A stretch of DNA of 64,000 nucleotides from an uncultured Alphaproteobacteria bacterium (GTDB taxonomy: Bacteria; Pseudomonadota; Alphaproteobacteria; HIMB59): contig CABZCN010000001.1 in NCBI GenBank assembly GCA_902524245.1, positions 124,001 to 188,000 on the forward strand. Direction: 5' to 3'. The notes beneath the pieces are model-generated. The model did not search any database. It saw only the letters and a program-made list of their open reading frames with translations, and had not been told where the DNA came from. Position 1 is the first letter of the stretch. Each line of letters begins with the position of its first letter. Positions 39,006 to 48,228 of the stretch are shown in pieces. The position numbers were made by a program, and so were the translations under genes.

Positions 39006-39490
39006 AATTTTTTATTCAAAAACAAGATATTCATCATCAAAATAACAAAGCCAACAGTAATACAGCTATCAGCAATATTAAATGCTGGCCAGTGGTATTC
39101 CCCTATGTATATGTCAATAAAGTCAATAACAAAACCCCTAAATATTCGGTCTATAAAATTGCCCAATGCACCAGACAAAATTAAGGTCAAAGTAAATTGA
39201 AAAACCTTATCTTGTGTTTTTATGAGTAAATATAAAAAATATGAAATAATTAGTAATATTACTATTGAAACTACTATTTGATTAAGAGATGGATTATTCA
39301 ATAGTCCAAATGCAAAACCGTAATTTACAACAAATGTTAAATTTATAATTGGGAATAAAGACACTGACTCATAAAGATCAAAGAAATTGATAACTAAAGC
39401 CTTAGTGATTTGGTCCAAAGTAACAAGGAATAAAAATAAAAAAAATAAATTTAAGTTAAACTTATTTTTGAAAAGTTTTCCAAACATCAT
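39002..39490 (-). CDS. lspA: Lipoprotein signal peptidase
   Basis: Cleaves the signal peptide of diacylglyceryl-modified prolipoproteins. It has four membrane helices and the conserved motifs VTLDQITKALV, VNYGFAFGLL, GALGNFIDRIFRGFVIDFID and FNIADSCI, with the two catalytic aspartates. I place the start at 39490 (tandem ATG codons at 39490 and 39487). A longer frame back to 39568 runs through the ileS zinc-finger region in another frame and lacks family similarity. Confidence 0.93.
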   Translation of the reverse strand: MMFGKLFKNKFNLNLFFLFLFLVTLDQITKALVINFFDLYESVSLFPIINLTFVVNYGFAFGLLNNPSLNQIVVSIVILLIISYFLYLLIKTQDKVFQFTLTLILSGALGNFIDRIFRGFVIDFIDIYIGEYHWPAFNIADSCITVGFVILMMNILFLNKKL

Positions 39491-42242
39491 CACATCGATT
39501 GCATAAATTATTTTTACTAGATGATACTTCTTGCAACACAGCCCAGCATCGCTCGCATTTTTTTCCATCAGCTAATTTTATATCAACATATATTTCCTCA
39601 TCTTCAATACTGATTGATTCTTTTGACCTATTTGAAATATCGTGTGTTTCAACATTGCTGACAATACACATCTCAGCCAAATCTAAATCTGCAATTATTT
39701 TTTGTATATCTTTAGATAAAAATAAAATTACTTTGGCTTGAAGGCTTGAGCCAATTAATTTTTCATTTCTTTTTAGCTCTAAGGCGGAGGTAACACTTTT
39801 TCTTACTCTTTTTAGTTCTTCAAAAACTTTTTCAAGCGAATTATCCTTATAAGTAAATTCATCATCTTTAACATTTTGTAATAAAATACTTTCTTCGTTA
39901 CTATAGCTCCTAGACTTCCATGCTTCTTCACATGTAAATGAAACTATGGGTGAAAGCCATTTTGTTAAAAACTCAAATATTATATGTAAACATGTTGAAG
40001 TTGATCTTCTTTTTATACTTTTTATATCATCACAATATAAGGAGTCCTTTCTAATATCAAAATAAAATGCTGATAGCTCAAGAGTGCAGAAATTTAGTAA
40101 AGCAGTGTAAATCGCATGGTAATCATGTTTTGAAACTAATTCTTTAAGTTTTTCATTAAGGCTTGAAATTCGCGTTAAGAGATACCTTTCTAATTCAGGC
40201 ATTTCTTCTGGGTCAACTAAATTTTGTTTATTGAAGTTATAAAGATTTCCTAAAAGGAATCTTAATGTGTTTCTTATTTTTCTGTAAGAGTCTATTTGGT
40301 AGTTGATAATCTTATTATCAATTTTTAAATCCTCAGAATAATCTGATGCAACAACCCAAATACGCAATATATCTGCGCCGTATTTATTGATTATTTCATC
40401 TGGAGAAATAACGTTTCCGACTGACTTAGACATTTTTCTACCTTTACCATCCACAACAAAACCATGTGATAAAATACTTTCAAAAGGTGCTTTATCTCTT
40501 GTTCCGCAAGACTCAAGTAATGAGGAGTGAAACCAGCCTCTATGTTGGTCTGAGCCCTCTAAATACATCGATGCTGGCCAGTGAAGATCTTCTCTAGCCT
40601 CTAATACATAAGAATGAGTTGAACCACTATCAAACCAAACTTCAACGACATCTTTTACTTGTTCAAAATCATTTGGGTCATATTCAGGTGATAAAAATCT
40701 TGAGGGTTCGGAATTAAACCAGGCATCGCCTCCCTCTAATTCATAAATCTTCGCAATTTTTTCAATAATATTTTGATCGCGTAGAGGTTCACCTGTTTTT
40801 TTATTGACAAATATTGGTAAAGGCACCCCCCAAACTCTTTGTCTCGACACGCACCAATCTGGACGGTCCTGTATCATACTTCTTAATCTTTTTTGTCCTT
40901 GTTTTGGGAAAAAATCAGTTTCATCAATAGCTTTAAGTGCTTTTGTTCTCAAATCGTTTGTGTCCATTGAGATAAACCATTGTGATGTATTTTTATATAC
41001 CAAAGGAGCTTTAGATCTCCAAGAATGAGGATAGCTATGAACTAAAATACCTTGTGATATAAGGTTATTGTTTTTTTTAATTTCATCACAAACATTTTGA
41101 TCAACTTTGAAAATGTGTTGGCCATTAAATACAGGAATATGATCATAATATATTCCACTTTCATTTATTGTCATGGGTAATTCTAAATTATGTTGTTTAC
41201 CCAAAATAAAATCATCCATCCCATGTACTGGACATATATGAACAATGCCTGTGCCTTGTTCAGTAGTTACAAAATCACCATGAAGAATAGGAACTTCAAA
41301 ATTATATCCAGAGTCGTATAAAGTGTGTTTACAAAAAGTATTTGTTAATTCATGACCTTCAATAGAAAAATTAACTTCGTATTTTTCAATTTTATTTTCT
41401 TTAACAAATGACTCAACCAAATCGCTAGCTATAATAACGTTCTTGTTTCCATCATTTATTTTTAAATTTAAAGATTTGTATTCAATTTCGTTATGAACTG
41501 CCAGAGCTCTATTCCCTGGTATTGTCCAAGGAGTAGTTGTCCAAATAACTATAGAGTGCTCTATTAATTTATCGTTATCAGTTTTTGAAATTGGAAAACA
41601 AGCATATATTGTTGTTGATTTATGATCATGATATTCAACCTCTGCATCTGCAAGTGCTGTTTTTTCTATAACTGACCATAGAACTGGTCTGTGTCCTTTA
41701 TAAATACCACCATTTTTGAGAAACTTTCCTAATTCTCTTACTATTTGTGCTTCTGCATGAAAATGCATAGTTGTGTATGGGTTATCCCAATCGCCAATTA
41801 CTCCCAATCTTTGGAATTCTTTTTTTTGAATAGATATCCACTTATTAGCAAAATCTCTACACTGTTTTCTGAATTCAATCACAGGTACATCGTCTTTATT
41901 TTTCTTTTTAGCTCTGTATTCCTCCTCTATTTTCCATTCAATAGGTAGTCCGTGGCAATCCCATCCTGGGACATAAATAGAGTTTTTATTAAGAAGTTGT
42001 TGATATTTTACAATTATATCTTTTAAAATTTTATTAAGGGCATGACCCATATGAAGATGACCATTTGCATAAGGAGGTCCGTCGTGAAGAATAAATTTTT
42101 CTTTAGAATTGGATTGTTCTCTTAATTTTTTATATATGTCATTTTTAAGCCATTCATCTAGAATTCCTGGCTCTTTTTTAGGCAAGTCAGCTTTCATAGA
42201 AAATCCAGTCTTTGGAAGAGTAATAGAGTCTTTAATTTCCAT
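39462..42242 (-). CDS. ileS: Isoleucyl-tRNA synthetase
   Basis: Class I synthetase, 926 residues, normal for a bacterial type. It has HMGHALNKILKDI (the HIGH motif), the editing domain in the middle, WFDSGSTHS, KMSKSVGN (the KMSKS loop), and a C-terminal zinc finger KCERCW with CNRCD. It overlaps ribF by 11 bases and lspA by 29. Confidence 0.97.
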   Translation of the reverse strand: MEIKDSITLPKTGFSMKADLPKKEPGILDEWLKNDIYKKLREQSNSKEKFILHDGPPYANGHLHMGHALNKILKDIIVKYQQLLNKNSIYVPGWDCHGLPIEWKIEEEYRAKKKNKDDVPVIEFRKQCRDFANKWISIQKKEFQRLGVIGDWDNPYTTMHFHAEAQIVRELGKFLKNGGIYKGHRPVLWSVIEKTALADAEVEYHDHKSTTIYACFPISKTDNDKLIEHSIVIWTTTPWTIPGNRALAVHNEIEYKSLNLKINDGNKNVIIASDLVESFVKENKIEKYEVNFSIEGHELTNTFCKHTLYDSGYNFEVPILHGDFVTTEQGTGIVHICPVHGMDDFILGKQHNLELPMTINESGIYYDHIPVFNGQHIFKVDQNVCDEIKKNNNLISQGILVHSYPHSWRSKAPLVYKNTSQWFISMDTNDLRTKALKAIDETDFFPKQGQKRLRSMIQDRPDWCVSRQRVWGVPLPIFVNKKTGEPLRDQNIIEKIAKIYELEGGDAWFNSEPSRFLSPEYDPNDFEQVKDVVEVWFDSGSTHSYVLEAREDLHWPASMYLEGSDQHRGWFHSSLLESCGTRDKAPFESILSHGFVVDGKGRKMSKSVGNVISPDEIINKYGADILRIWVVASDYSEDLKIDNKIINYQIDSYRKIRNTLRFLLGNLYNFNKQNLVDPEEMPELERYLLTRISSLNEKLKELVSKHDYHAIYTALLNFCTLELSAFYFDIRKDSLYCDDIKSIKRRSTSTCLHIIFEFLTKWLSPIVSFTCEEAWKSRSYSNEESILLQNVKDDEFTYKDNSLEKVFEELKRVRKSVTSALELKRNEKLIGSSLQAKVILFLSKDIQKIIADLDLAEMCIVSNVETHDISNRSKESISIEDEEIYVDIKLADGKKCERCWAVLQEVSSSKNNLCNRCDDVWKTFQK

Positions 42243-43167
42243 AATTTAATATTTTTTTTGCTTCAGCGATATCTAAATTGATTTGATTTAATAATTCTTT
42301 TATACCATTAAATTTTTTCTCTTGTCGAATTTGTTTATAAAAAAATAATTCTATATTTTTATCATAAATATTATTGTCAAAATCAAACAAATAAGCCTCA
42401 ACAATTGGCTTTTCTTTATTAAAGGTTGGTCTTATACCAAAATTAACAATACCAAAATAGGTATTTTCATCAATTGTGGTCTCTACAGCATAGACACCAT
42501 ATGGAATAATAATTGTATTGAGAGGGTACTCAATATTGGCTGTGGGAATACCAATTGAACGACCTCTCTGATCGCCTTTAATTACTTTACCAGAAATACT
42601 AAATTTTCTTTTCAAATCTTTATTTGCTAATTCAATATTTCCTAAATTAAGATTTTCTCTTATTTTACTTGAAGAAATTTTGTTATTATTTTGCTCATCG
42701 ACAATGAGATCAATTTCGTTTAGTTGAATATTATTTTTCTCACAAAATATTTTTAATGTCTCTATGTTTCCTTTTCTTTGATTCCCATACTGGAAGTCTC
42801 TTCCTATTAAAATTTTTTTGGCATTAAGTTTTCCTAATAAAATTTTATCTTCGAATTCTAAATGATTTAGTTCAGTAAATTTTTTATTAAAATGTAAGTC
42901 AATTAAATAGTCTAAACCTAAGCTCTCTAAAATCTCTTTTTTTTTTAATTGAGAATTAATCATAAAATTATTTTGTTTTTTAAAATAAATTTTTGGATGT
43001 GGAGTGAATGATAAAATAGCAGATTTGAATTTTGATATTTTAGTTTTTTGTATTAAGTTTTTTATTATCTCTCTGTGGCCTTTGTGAATACCATCAAAGT
43101 TACCTATTGTTAAACACAGCTTTTCATCGATATTAATTTCTTCAAAACTACTATTTATATATTTCAT
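42232..43167 (-). CDS. ribF: Bifunctional riboflavin kinase / FAD synthetase
   Basis: Makes FMN and FAD. The 311-residue protein has an N-terminal nucleotidyltransferase domain (LTIGNFDGIHKGHREII, and ISSSKIRENL) and a C-terminal riboflavin kinase domain (GRSIGIPTANIEYP and NFGIRPTF). It precedes ileS, as in many proteobacteria. The FMN-dependent gene upstream (43176-43646) is a possible functional neighbour. Confidence 0.95.
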   Translation of the reverse strand: MKYINSSFEEINIDEKLCLTIGNFDGIHKGHREIIKNLIQKTKISKFKSAILSFTPHPKIYFKKQNNFMINSQLKKKEILESLGLDYLIDLHFNKKFTELNHLEFEDKILLGKLNAKKILIGRDFQYGNQRKGNIETLKIFCEKNNIQLNEIDLIVDEQNNNKISSSKIRENLNLGNIELANKDLKRKFSISGKVIKGDQRGRSIGIPTANIEYPLNTIIIPYGVYAVETTIDENTYFGIVNFGIRPTFNKEKPIVEAYLFDFDNNIYDKNIELFFYKQIRQEKKFNGIKELLNQINLDIAEAKKILNYGN

Positions 43168-43175
43168 AGAAAAAA

Positions 43176-43646
43176 TTAAACGGTGTGATATTTGCTCTTA
43201 TAATAAATAAGGGGTTTTTTGGTGTTTAGTTTTATGCAGTTTGTTATTAAACATATGATTATTGTATGATCGCCTGATATGACTTTTTTTTCAACTTTTG
43301 CCTCTAATAGCCCCAAAGACTCCGGAAAGAAAGGAACCTTATTATTTGCAATTTTATATTTTGTATTCACCCACCTTTTCTCTAATGATCCCGCAAATTT
43401 ATTAGATAAATTAAGTTGAGATTTAGCTAAAAAATTTACATTTAAAGGACTATTTAATTTAAAACTTTTTAAATTTAAATTTTCATTTCCAAGACAAAAT
43501 AAAAACTTTGGAGGAACAAGAGAAAGGCTTGAGAAAGAATTGACTGTACAACCAAAAAATTGATTTCTTTTTGTTCCATTTGTTACAATCGTAATACCTG
43601 TAGAAAATAATGAGAAAACGGCCGTTAAATTTTTAATATTTTTCAT
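43176..43646 (-). CDS. Flavin reductase-like FMN-binding domain protein
   Basis: A 156-residue protein of the HpaC/flavin reductase family. FSTGITIVTNG and FFGCTVNSFSSLSLVPPKFLFCL match the FMN-binding core. It lacks the usual C-terminal GDH-containing order but has VISGDHTIIIC, which corresponds to that motif. I start it at the ATG at 43646; a longer frame to 43733 passes through tRNA-Leu and is rejected. It may supply reduced FMN to a monooxygenase not seen here. Confidence 0.82.
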   Translation of the reverse strand: MKNIKNLTAVFSLFSTGITIVTNGTKRNQFFGCTVNSFSSLSLVPPKFLFCLGNENLNLKSFKLNSPLNVNFLAKSQLNLSNKFAGSLEKRWVNTKYKIANNKVPFFPESLGLLEAKVEKKVISGDHTIIICLITNCIKLNTKKPLIYYKSKYHTV

Positions 43647-43661
43647 AATTTTATTTTTTGT

Positions 43662-43747
43662 TGGTAGCGCTGGAGAGACTCGAACTCTCACGAGGTTACC
43701 CTCACCGGATTTTGAATCCGGCGCGTCTACCATTCCGCCACAACGCC
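43662..43747 (-). tRNA. tRNA-Leu (anticodon CAA)
   Basis: An 86-base class II tRNA on the minus strand: acceptor stem GGCGTTG/CAGCGCT with two G-U pairs, anticodon stem CCGGA/TCCGG with CAA in the loop, a variable arm (TGAGGGTAACCTCG), and T-arm GAGAG-TTCGAGT-CTCTC. CCA is encoded. It is followed after 15 bases by the flavin reductase ATG on the same strand, so the two are likely in one transcript. Confidence 0.96.
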
Positions 43748-43862
43748 TTAAAATAATCTTATTTACTTATATTATTAAGACAAATTAGGCAAATTGATAA
43801 CTAATTGTATATTTATTTAAATTTAAGAATAATATCTCGATACTTTGGAATACATTTACTTT

Positions 43863-44441
43863 ATGGCTCCCATACTCACTTTTGCAATGACTGCTGCCAT
43901 TACACCCGGACCTAATAATATAATTCTTTCAACAAACGCTGTTAATTATGGTTTTAAAGCAACAATTCCCCTTATGTTTGGTGTCTTCTTTGGTTTCTTA
44001 TCAGTTTTGAGTCTTTGCTTATTAGGAATAGGGGAGATTTATGATAGCTACCCTAATTTCAAGTTATTTATAAAAATAGTAGCCACAATCTTCTTAACTT
44101 ATCTTGCTTATAAAATCTTTATTTCAACCAAATTTTCAGAAAACAATAACAAAAGAAGATTTAAATTTAGAGATATTTATTTTTTTCAATTAATAAACCC
44201 TAAAGCTGTAAGTATTTCTATGTCTAGTTCTGCAATATTTATTCAAAATAAATTCTCATTTTTAGAGGAATTTATTTTAATTTTTATTTGTTTTATGATT
44301 TCAACATCAACTAGTGCTTTAGTTTGGGCTGCTATTGGACACTCATTTAGGAAATATCTTAATGATAAAAGAAAAATTATTTATTTTAACAGAGTCATGG
44401 CTCTATTGTTACTAGGCTGTGTTTTTTATATTATTTTATGA
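43863..44441 (+). CDS. LysE/RhtB-family amino acid exporter
   Basis: A membrane protein of about 192 residues with six predicted helices. The hallmark TPGPNNIILSTNAVNYG lies near the N-terminus and LINPKAVSISMS in the middle. Members export amino acids such as lysine, threonine or homoserine, or small amino-acid-like compounds; the substrate is not defined here. ATG at 43863 is preferred; a TTG at 43845 adds six residues. It overlaps the next gene by 4 bases. Confidence 0.87.
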   Translation: MAPILTFAMTAAITPGPNNIILSTNAVNYGFKATIPLMFGVFFGFLSVLSLCLLGIGEIYDSYPNFKLFIKIVATIFLTYLAYKIFISTKFSENNNKRRFKFRDIYFFQLINPKAVSISMSSSAIFIQNKFSFLEEFILIFICFMISTSTSALVWAAIGHSFRKYLNDKRKIIYFNRVMALLLLGCVFYIIL

Positions 44442-46006
44442 CAGTAAATTTATTTAAATTATTTTTCTTTTTATTAATTAGCTTCTTACTACTTACCCCT
44501 ATAGCCTTAGTTATAACAAATGGTTTGAGTGCAATTTTTTTAACCAATGAGCTTTACATTAATAGATATTTAATTGGGTCTACTAAACTCATAGTAATGG
44601 TAAGTATTTTTTCAACAATCATTAGTGTGCCATTAGCATGGATAAATACAATGACCGAATTTTGGGGGCGAAAATTTCTACAAATATTTGCAATACTACC
44701 TTTAGCAGTTCCAGCCTATATTTCAGCATATACTTATGCCGAAATTTTGGAGCCAGGTGGTTTTATAACTCTCAAATTTTTGTTTTATGATGGTTTCTCA
44801 ATAAGAAATAGTATCGCGGCTTCGCTAATAATTTCTTTATCTTTTTTTCCATATGTTTATATCCTAACTAGGATTGCAATCATAAATTTCTCCGCAAGAT
44901 ATATAGAGGCTGCAAAAACTCTTGGTAAAAATCCCTATCAATGTTTTTTTAAAATTGGTTTACCCATGGCCCTACCTGGAATAGCTGCAGGACTAGCATT
45001 AGTTTTGATGGAAACAGTCAATGATTTTGGTGTTGCAGATTTTTTTGGTTTACAAACACTTTCAGTAGGAGTTTTTCATTATATAGCAATATTAAATGAT
45101 CTACCCTTAGCTTTCCTATTGGCCTTAATTATTATTTTAGTAATGGTTTTGTTATATTTTTTTGAGCAAAAATTAAGAGGTAAAAGGAAATTCAATAATA
45201 ATACCTATGAAAATATTCAGTGGTCAAAATATAAATTGGGAAAGTTCATTGGAATAATTGCATTAATCTTAGGAGTCTTACCTATTTTGTTTGGATTTAT
45301 TCTGCCTCTTATTTTTGTAATTTATACATTTTTTAATAATTTAAATTTTATTAATTTTAGTAACTATTTTACCTCACTATTTAATTCAATTTTGCTTGGA
45401 ATTATTGCAGGAATTGGATGTGCTATCATCTCAGTATTTATTAGTTTTTACTCAAGATTCACTACTAAAAATCACATTACATATTACAAAAAAATAATAA
45501 ACATTGGGTATGCAATACCAGGTGTAGTAATAGCTTTAGGAGTGCTTTTCTTTTTATTTTATTTTGATCAATTAACAACATTATCTTTGTCTACCACTTT
45601 ATTGGGTTTGTCCTTAGCTCTGATAATTAGATTAATTGCTCTATCAAATAATTCTTTAGACTCAGGGATGGAAAAAATTGGAAAATCAATTGATGATGCC
45701 TCAAGATTAATTGGAAGAAGATCTTCAACAACATATTTTCGAATAATTTTACCTCAGGTAAAGTTAAGTATATTAGCAGGATTTTTTTTAGTATTTGTCG
45801 ATACTGTAAAAGAGTTACCAATTACTTTACTACTAAGACCTTTTAATTTTGATACACTTGCTACTAGCCTATACGAATATTCATCAAATGAAATGTTTGA
45901 GTATGGAAGTTTGCATGCTTTAACAATTATTTGTTTTCTTTCTATCGTTATTTATTTGTTCGATAACGTGCTAGAAAAAAGAATTTTGTCAAAGACGAAA
46001 AAATAA
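44438..46006 (+). CDS. ABC transporter permease, ferric-iron (FbpB/SfuB) type
   Basis: A 522-residue permease with twelve helices, formed from two duplicated halves. Each half has a binding-protein-dependent transport motif: EAAKTLGKNPYQCFFKIGLPMALPGI (about 157-182) and DDASRLIGRRSSTTYFRIILPQV (about 416). These are signs of the two-domain iron/thiamine permease class. No binding protein or ATPase gene lies next to it, so the rest of the transporter must be elsewhere. The stop abuts the convergent mntR stop. Confidence 0.85.
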   Translation: MTVNLFKLFFFLLISFLLLTPIALVITNGLSAIFLTNELYINRYLIGSTKLIVMVSIFSTIISVPLAWINTMTEFWGRKFLQIFAILPLAVPAYISAYTYAEILEPGGFITLKFLFYDGFSIRNSIAASLIISLSFFPYVYILTRIAIINFSARYIEAAKTLGKNPYQCFFKIGLPMALPGIAAGLALVLMETVNDFGVADFFGLQTLSVGVFHYIAILNDLPLAFLLALIIILVMVLLYFFEQKLRGKRKFNNNTYENIQWSKYKLGKFIGIIALILGVLPILFGFILPLIFVIYTFFNNLNFINFSNYFTSLFNSILLGIIAGIGCAIISVFISFYSRFTTKNHITYYKKIINIGYAIPGVVIALGVLFFLFYFDQLTTLSLSTTLLGLSLALIIRLIALSNNSLDSGMEKIGKSIDDASRLIGRRSSTTYFRIILPQVKLSILAGFFLVFVDTVKELPITLLLRPFNFDTLATSLYEYSSNEMFEYGSLHALTIICFLSIVIYLFDNVLEKRILSKTKK

Positions 46007-46414
46007 TTATTTAAATCTTTTCATTAACTTTAATGTTTCATCACTAACGTGATGCTCAATACCTTCACTGTCGTTTTCTGCAGTCTTTCTGGAAACACCT
46101 AACTTAATTAAAAAATTATAAACAATTTCATGCTTTTGTTTTGATTGTGTGGCTAATTTTTCTCCCTTTTCTGTCAAAAAAATCGAACGGTATGGTTCAG
46201 ATTTTGCTAAATTAAAACTTATTAAACGCTTCAAATTTTTATTAACAGTAGCTTGTGACACACCAAAATGTTGAGCTAAATCAGCATTTTTAACATCACC
46301 TTTATTTTGTAAAATTTCTTGAATAGCCTCAACATAATCCTCTAGTATTTCATTCTTATTTTGGCTTCTGATATTTGAAAATTGATATGGCTCACTAGAT
46401 CTAGTGTTTTTCAT
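46007..46414 (-). CDS. mntR: DtxR/MntR-family manganese-responsive regulator
   Basis: A 135-residue regulator: winged helix (about 25-85, DLAQHFGVSQATVNKNLKRL) and a metal-binding dimer region (EKHEIVYNFLIKLGV, DSEGIEHHVS). The Glu-His-His set in EGIEHH matches the metal ligands of MntR. It lacks the SH3-like domain of long DtxR proteins. It lies divergent to a metal exporter that has a 16-bp palindrome on its promoter, so it probably controls that gene by manganese level. Confidence 0.88.
   Translation of the reverse strand: MKNTRSSEPYQFSNIRSQNKNEILEDYVEAIQEILQNKGDVKNADLAQHFGVSQATVNKNLKRLISFNLAKSEPYRSIFLTEKGEKLATQSKQKHEIVYNFLIKLGVSRKTAENDSEGIEHHVSDETLKLMKRFK
46393..46406. repeat. 14-bp perfect palindrome in the 5' end of mntR
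   Basis: CACTAGATCTAGTG is a perfect palindrome within codons 3-7 of mntR. It differs in sequence from the operator-like palindrome 90 bases away. It could be an autoregulatory site or a chance product of AT-rich codons. Confidence 0.3.
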
Positions 46415-46459
46415 AGCTGGTTCAATCTATTTTGTTAACAATTAAATGTAAAGAATTGT

Positions 46460-46487
46460 TTGACTAATATTTAGTTATATCTATATT
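46460..46487 (+). promoter_or_regulatory. Promoter of the metal exporter gene
   Basis: TTGACT (46460-46465) and TATATT (46482-46487) with a 16-base spacer form a reasonable sigma-70 promoter. The expected start of transcription falls in the palindrome just downstream, leaving a leader of about 15 bases before the ATG. Confidence 0.55.
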
Positions 46488-46488
46488 G

Positions 46489-46504
46489 TTTAGCCTAGGC
46501 TAAA
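46489..46504. promoter_or_regulatory. Palindromic operator, DtxR/MntR type
   Basis: TTTAGCCTAGGCTAAA is a perfect 16-bp palindrome directly after the -10 box and ending four bases before the exporter ATG. Its core resembles the DtxR-family operator core TTAGGCTAGCCTAA. With mntR next door, it is the obvious MntR site. Being downstream of the -10, it would act by blocking transcription. If MntR instead activates, the position would be unusual. Confidence 0.7.
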
Positions 46505-46507
46505 AAT

Positions 46508-47635
46508 ATGACAGAATTAGTATTAGAATTAAGTAGAAAATTTCAATATTTAAGATTTTCAAAAATTTTTCTCTTTATATGTATTCTCCTTCTTTTATTT
46601 TCTGAGCAGACTAGAAGTATTTTAATTTCATCATCGAGCGACGCCTACATAGCTGTATCTAGCTTTGTTGGAGTGACACTTCTCCTATTCGTTATTCTTG
46701 AAAAGAGAAATTTTAATTTACAAAAATTAATTTTACAAAATAAGAAATTTGAAATTCCCATTTGCTCTATGTTAGGAGTTATACCTGGCTGTGGTGGAGC
46801 AATAATGGTTATGAGCTTATTCACTAGAAAAGTAGTTTCTTTTGGAGGTGTGCTCGCAGCGCTTATTAGTACTATGGGCGATGCAGCTTTTCTTCTCATT
46901 GCAACAAAACCCCAGGCAGCTTTAATCATACTACCAGTAACTTTTATAGTTGGCATAATATCTGGATATGTTGCTCAACCATTTACAAAAAATTTTTTAC
47001 AAAATAAAATTAATAAGAATATAAATACAACCCATTTACCTAAAAACAAAATATCAAATAAGTTTTATTATATTTGGTTTTTATTTTTAGCTCCTGGATT
47101 TATTTTGGGAATGTTAAATGCTTTTAACTTTGATCTAAACTTTAATTTTATTGGAATTAATGTGGTCGAAGTAATGGCATTTATTTTGGCGATATACTGT
47201 GTCTTGTTGTGGGTTTTAAATCCATTAACAGATATTCAAATGGCTTCAATACACGAAAACTCCTATAGAAAAGTTGTAGATACAACTTGCTTTGTTACTG
47301 TTTGGGTCATTATTTCATTTGTTGTCTATGAATTAATAGATCTATCAACTAATGGTTTAATATTTGAGTCATTAATACTATTTGGTCCATTTATTCCTCT
47401 AATGGCTATACTAATTGGTTTTATTCCTGGCTGTGGTCCTCAAATTATGATCACATCCATGTATGTGAGTGGTCAAATTCCTATGTCCGCACAAATAGGA
47501 AACTCTATATCTAACGACGGTGATGCACTTTTTCCTGCGATAGCTATATCTGCAAAAGCAGCAATAGTTGCTACACTCTACAGTGCGATCCCAGCTATTA
47601 TAATTGCTTATCTCTGGTATTACCTTATAGGTTAA
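46508..47635 (+). CDS. ArsP_2-type membrane transporter, probable manganese exporter
   Basis: A 375-residue protein with about ten helices and two inverted pseudo-repeats, each with a Cys-containing turn: GVIPGCGGAIMVMSLF (about 95) and GFIPGCGPQIMITSMY (about 310), each followed by a GD-containing loop (STMGDAAF and SNDGDALFP). This matches the 10-TM heavy-metal exporter family (ArsP_2), often listed as a putative manganese transporter. MntR beside it supports manganese. Transport and direction are inferred. Confidence 0.78.
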   Translation: MTELVLELSRKFQYLRFSKIFLFICILLLLFSEQTRSILISSSSDAYIAVSSFVGVTLLLFVILEKRNFNLQKLILQNKKFEIPICSMLGVIPGCGGAIMVMSLFTRKVVSFGGVLAALISTMGDAAFLLIATKPQAALIILPVTFIVGIISGYVAQPFTKNFLQNKINKNINTTHLPKNKISNKFYYIWFLFLAPGFILGMLNAFNFDLNFNFIGINVVEVMAFILAIYCVLLWVLNPLTDIQMASIHENSYRKVVDTTCFVTVWVIISFVVYELIDLSTNGLIFESLILFGPFIPLMAILIGFIPGCGPQIMITSMYVSGQIPMSAQIGNSISNDGDALFPAIAISAKAAIVATLYSAIPAIIIAYLWYYLIG

Positions 47636-47658
47636 ATACTTAATATTAATTAATTGAT

Positions 47659-48228
47659 ATGATTTGGAAGAATTTACATATATATGTTGAAAAAAAATCT
47701 AAATCAAAATATTCACAATATTTTTTATCTTTAGTTGCTTTTATAGAAAGTATTTTTTTTCCAATTCCTCCAGATTTAATTTTAATACCAATTGTTTATT
47801 TTAACCCAAAAAAGTTTTTAGCAACTGCCCTGAACTGTACGATATTTTCAGTCATTGGAGGTGCTTTTGGATATTTCATAGGGTATTTCATTTTTGATAT
47901 TGCCCAATCTTATTTTGATATAAGCAAGCAGGGTGCATTTATGAATTTTTATAATGATTGGGGTATTTTTGCAGTTTTTTTGGGTGGTTTTACACCTATA
48001 CCTTACAAAGTTATAGCTTTAACAAGTGGATATGCTCAATTTAATTTTATCTATTTTATACTCCTTTCATTGTTATCTAGGGGGTTGAGGTTTTTTATTA
48101 TTGCTTTTATCATTAAACAATTTGGGAAATTAGGTATGGAAATTTTACAAAGAAATAAACTATTAATTTTTATAATCATACCTCTTGGAATAGTCTTTTT
48201 TATTTATTTATTTTTTTATCATGATTAA
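47659..48228 (+). CDS. YqaA/DedA-family membrane protein
   Basis: A 189-residue protein with the SNARE-associated (DedA) pattern: FIESIFFPIPPDLILIP in the first half, and GGFTPIPYKVIALTSGYAQFNFIYFILLSLLSRGLRF in the second, with about five helices. DedA proteins are linked to lipid flipping (undecaprenyl phosphate) and membrane stress; the YqaA branch has no settled role. It overlaps dsbB by 8 bases. Confidence 0.83.
   Translation: MIWKNLHIYVEKKSKSKYSQYFLSLVAFIESIFFPIPPDLILIPIVYFNPKKFLATALNCTIFSVIGGAFGYFIGYFIFDIAQSYFDISKQGAFMNFYNDWGIFAVFLGGFTPIPYKVIALTSGYAQFNFIYFILLSLLSRGLRFFIIAFIIKQFGKLGMEILQRNKLLIFIIIPLGIVFFIYLFFYHD

Noticed and set aside
38797-39045. Open frame antisense to the BamF-like and lspA genes
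   Set aside because: Opposite strand of two better-supported genes, with no recognisable domain.
39491-39568. Longer N-terminus of LspA
   Set aside because: The added residues come from the ileS zinc-finger region in another frame. The ATG at 39490 or 39487 directly precedes the first membrane helix.
43647-43733. Longer N-terminus of the flavin reductase
   Set aside because: The extra 29 residues are translated from tRNA-Leu and have no relation to the family; the ATG at 43646 fits the conserved core.
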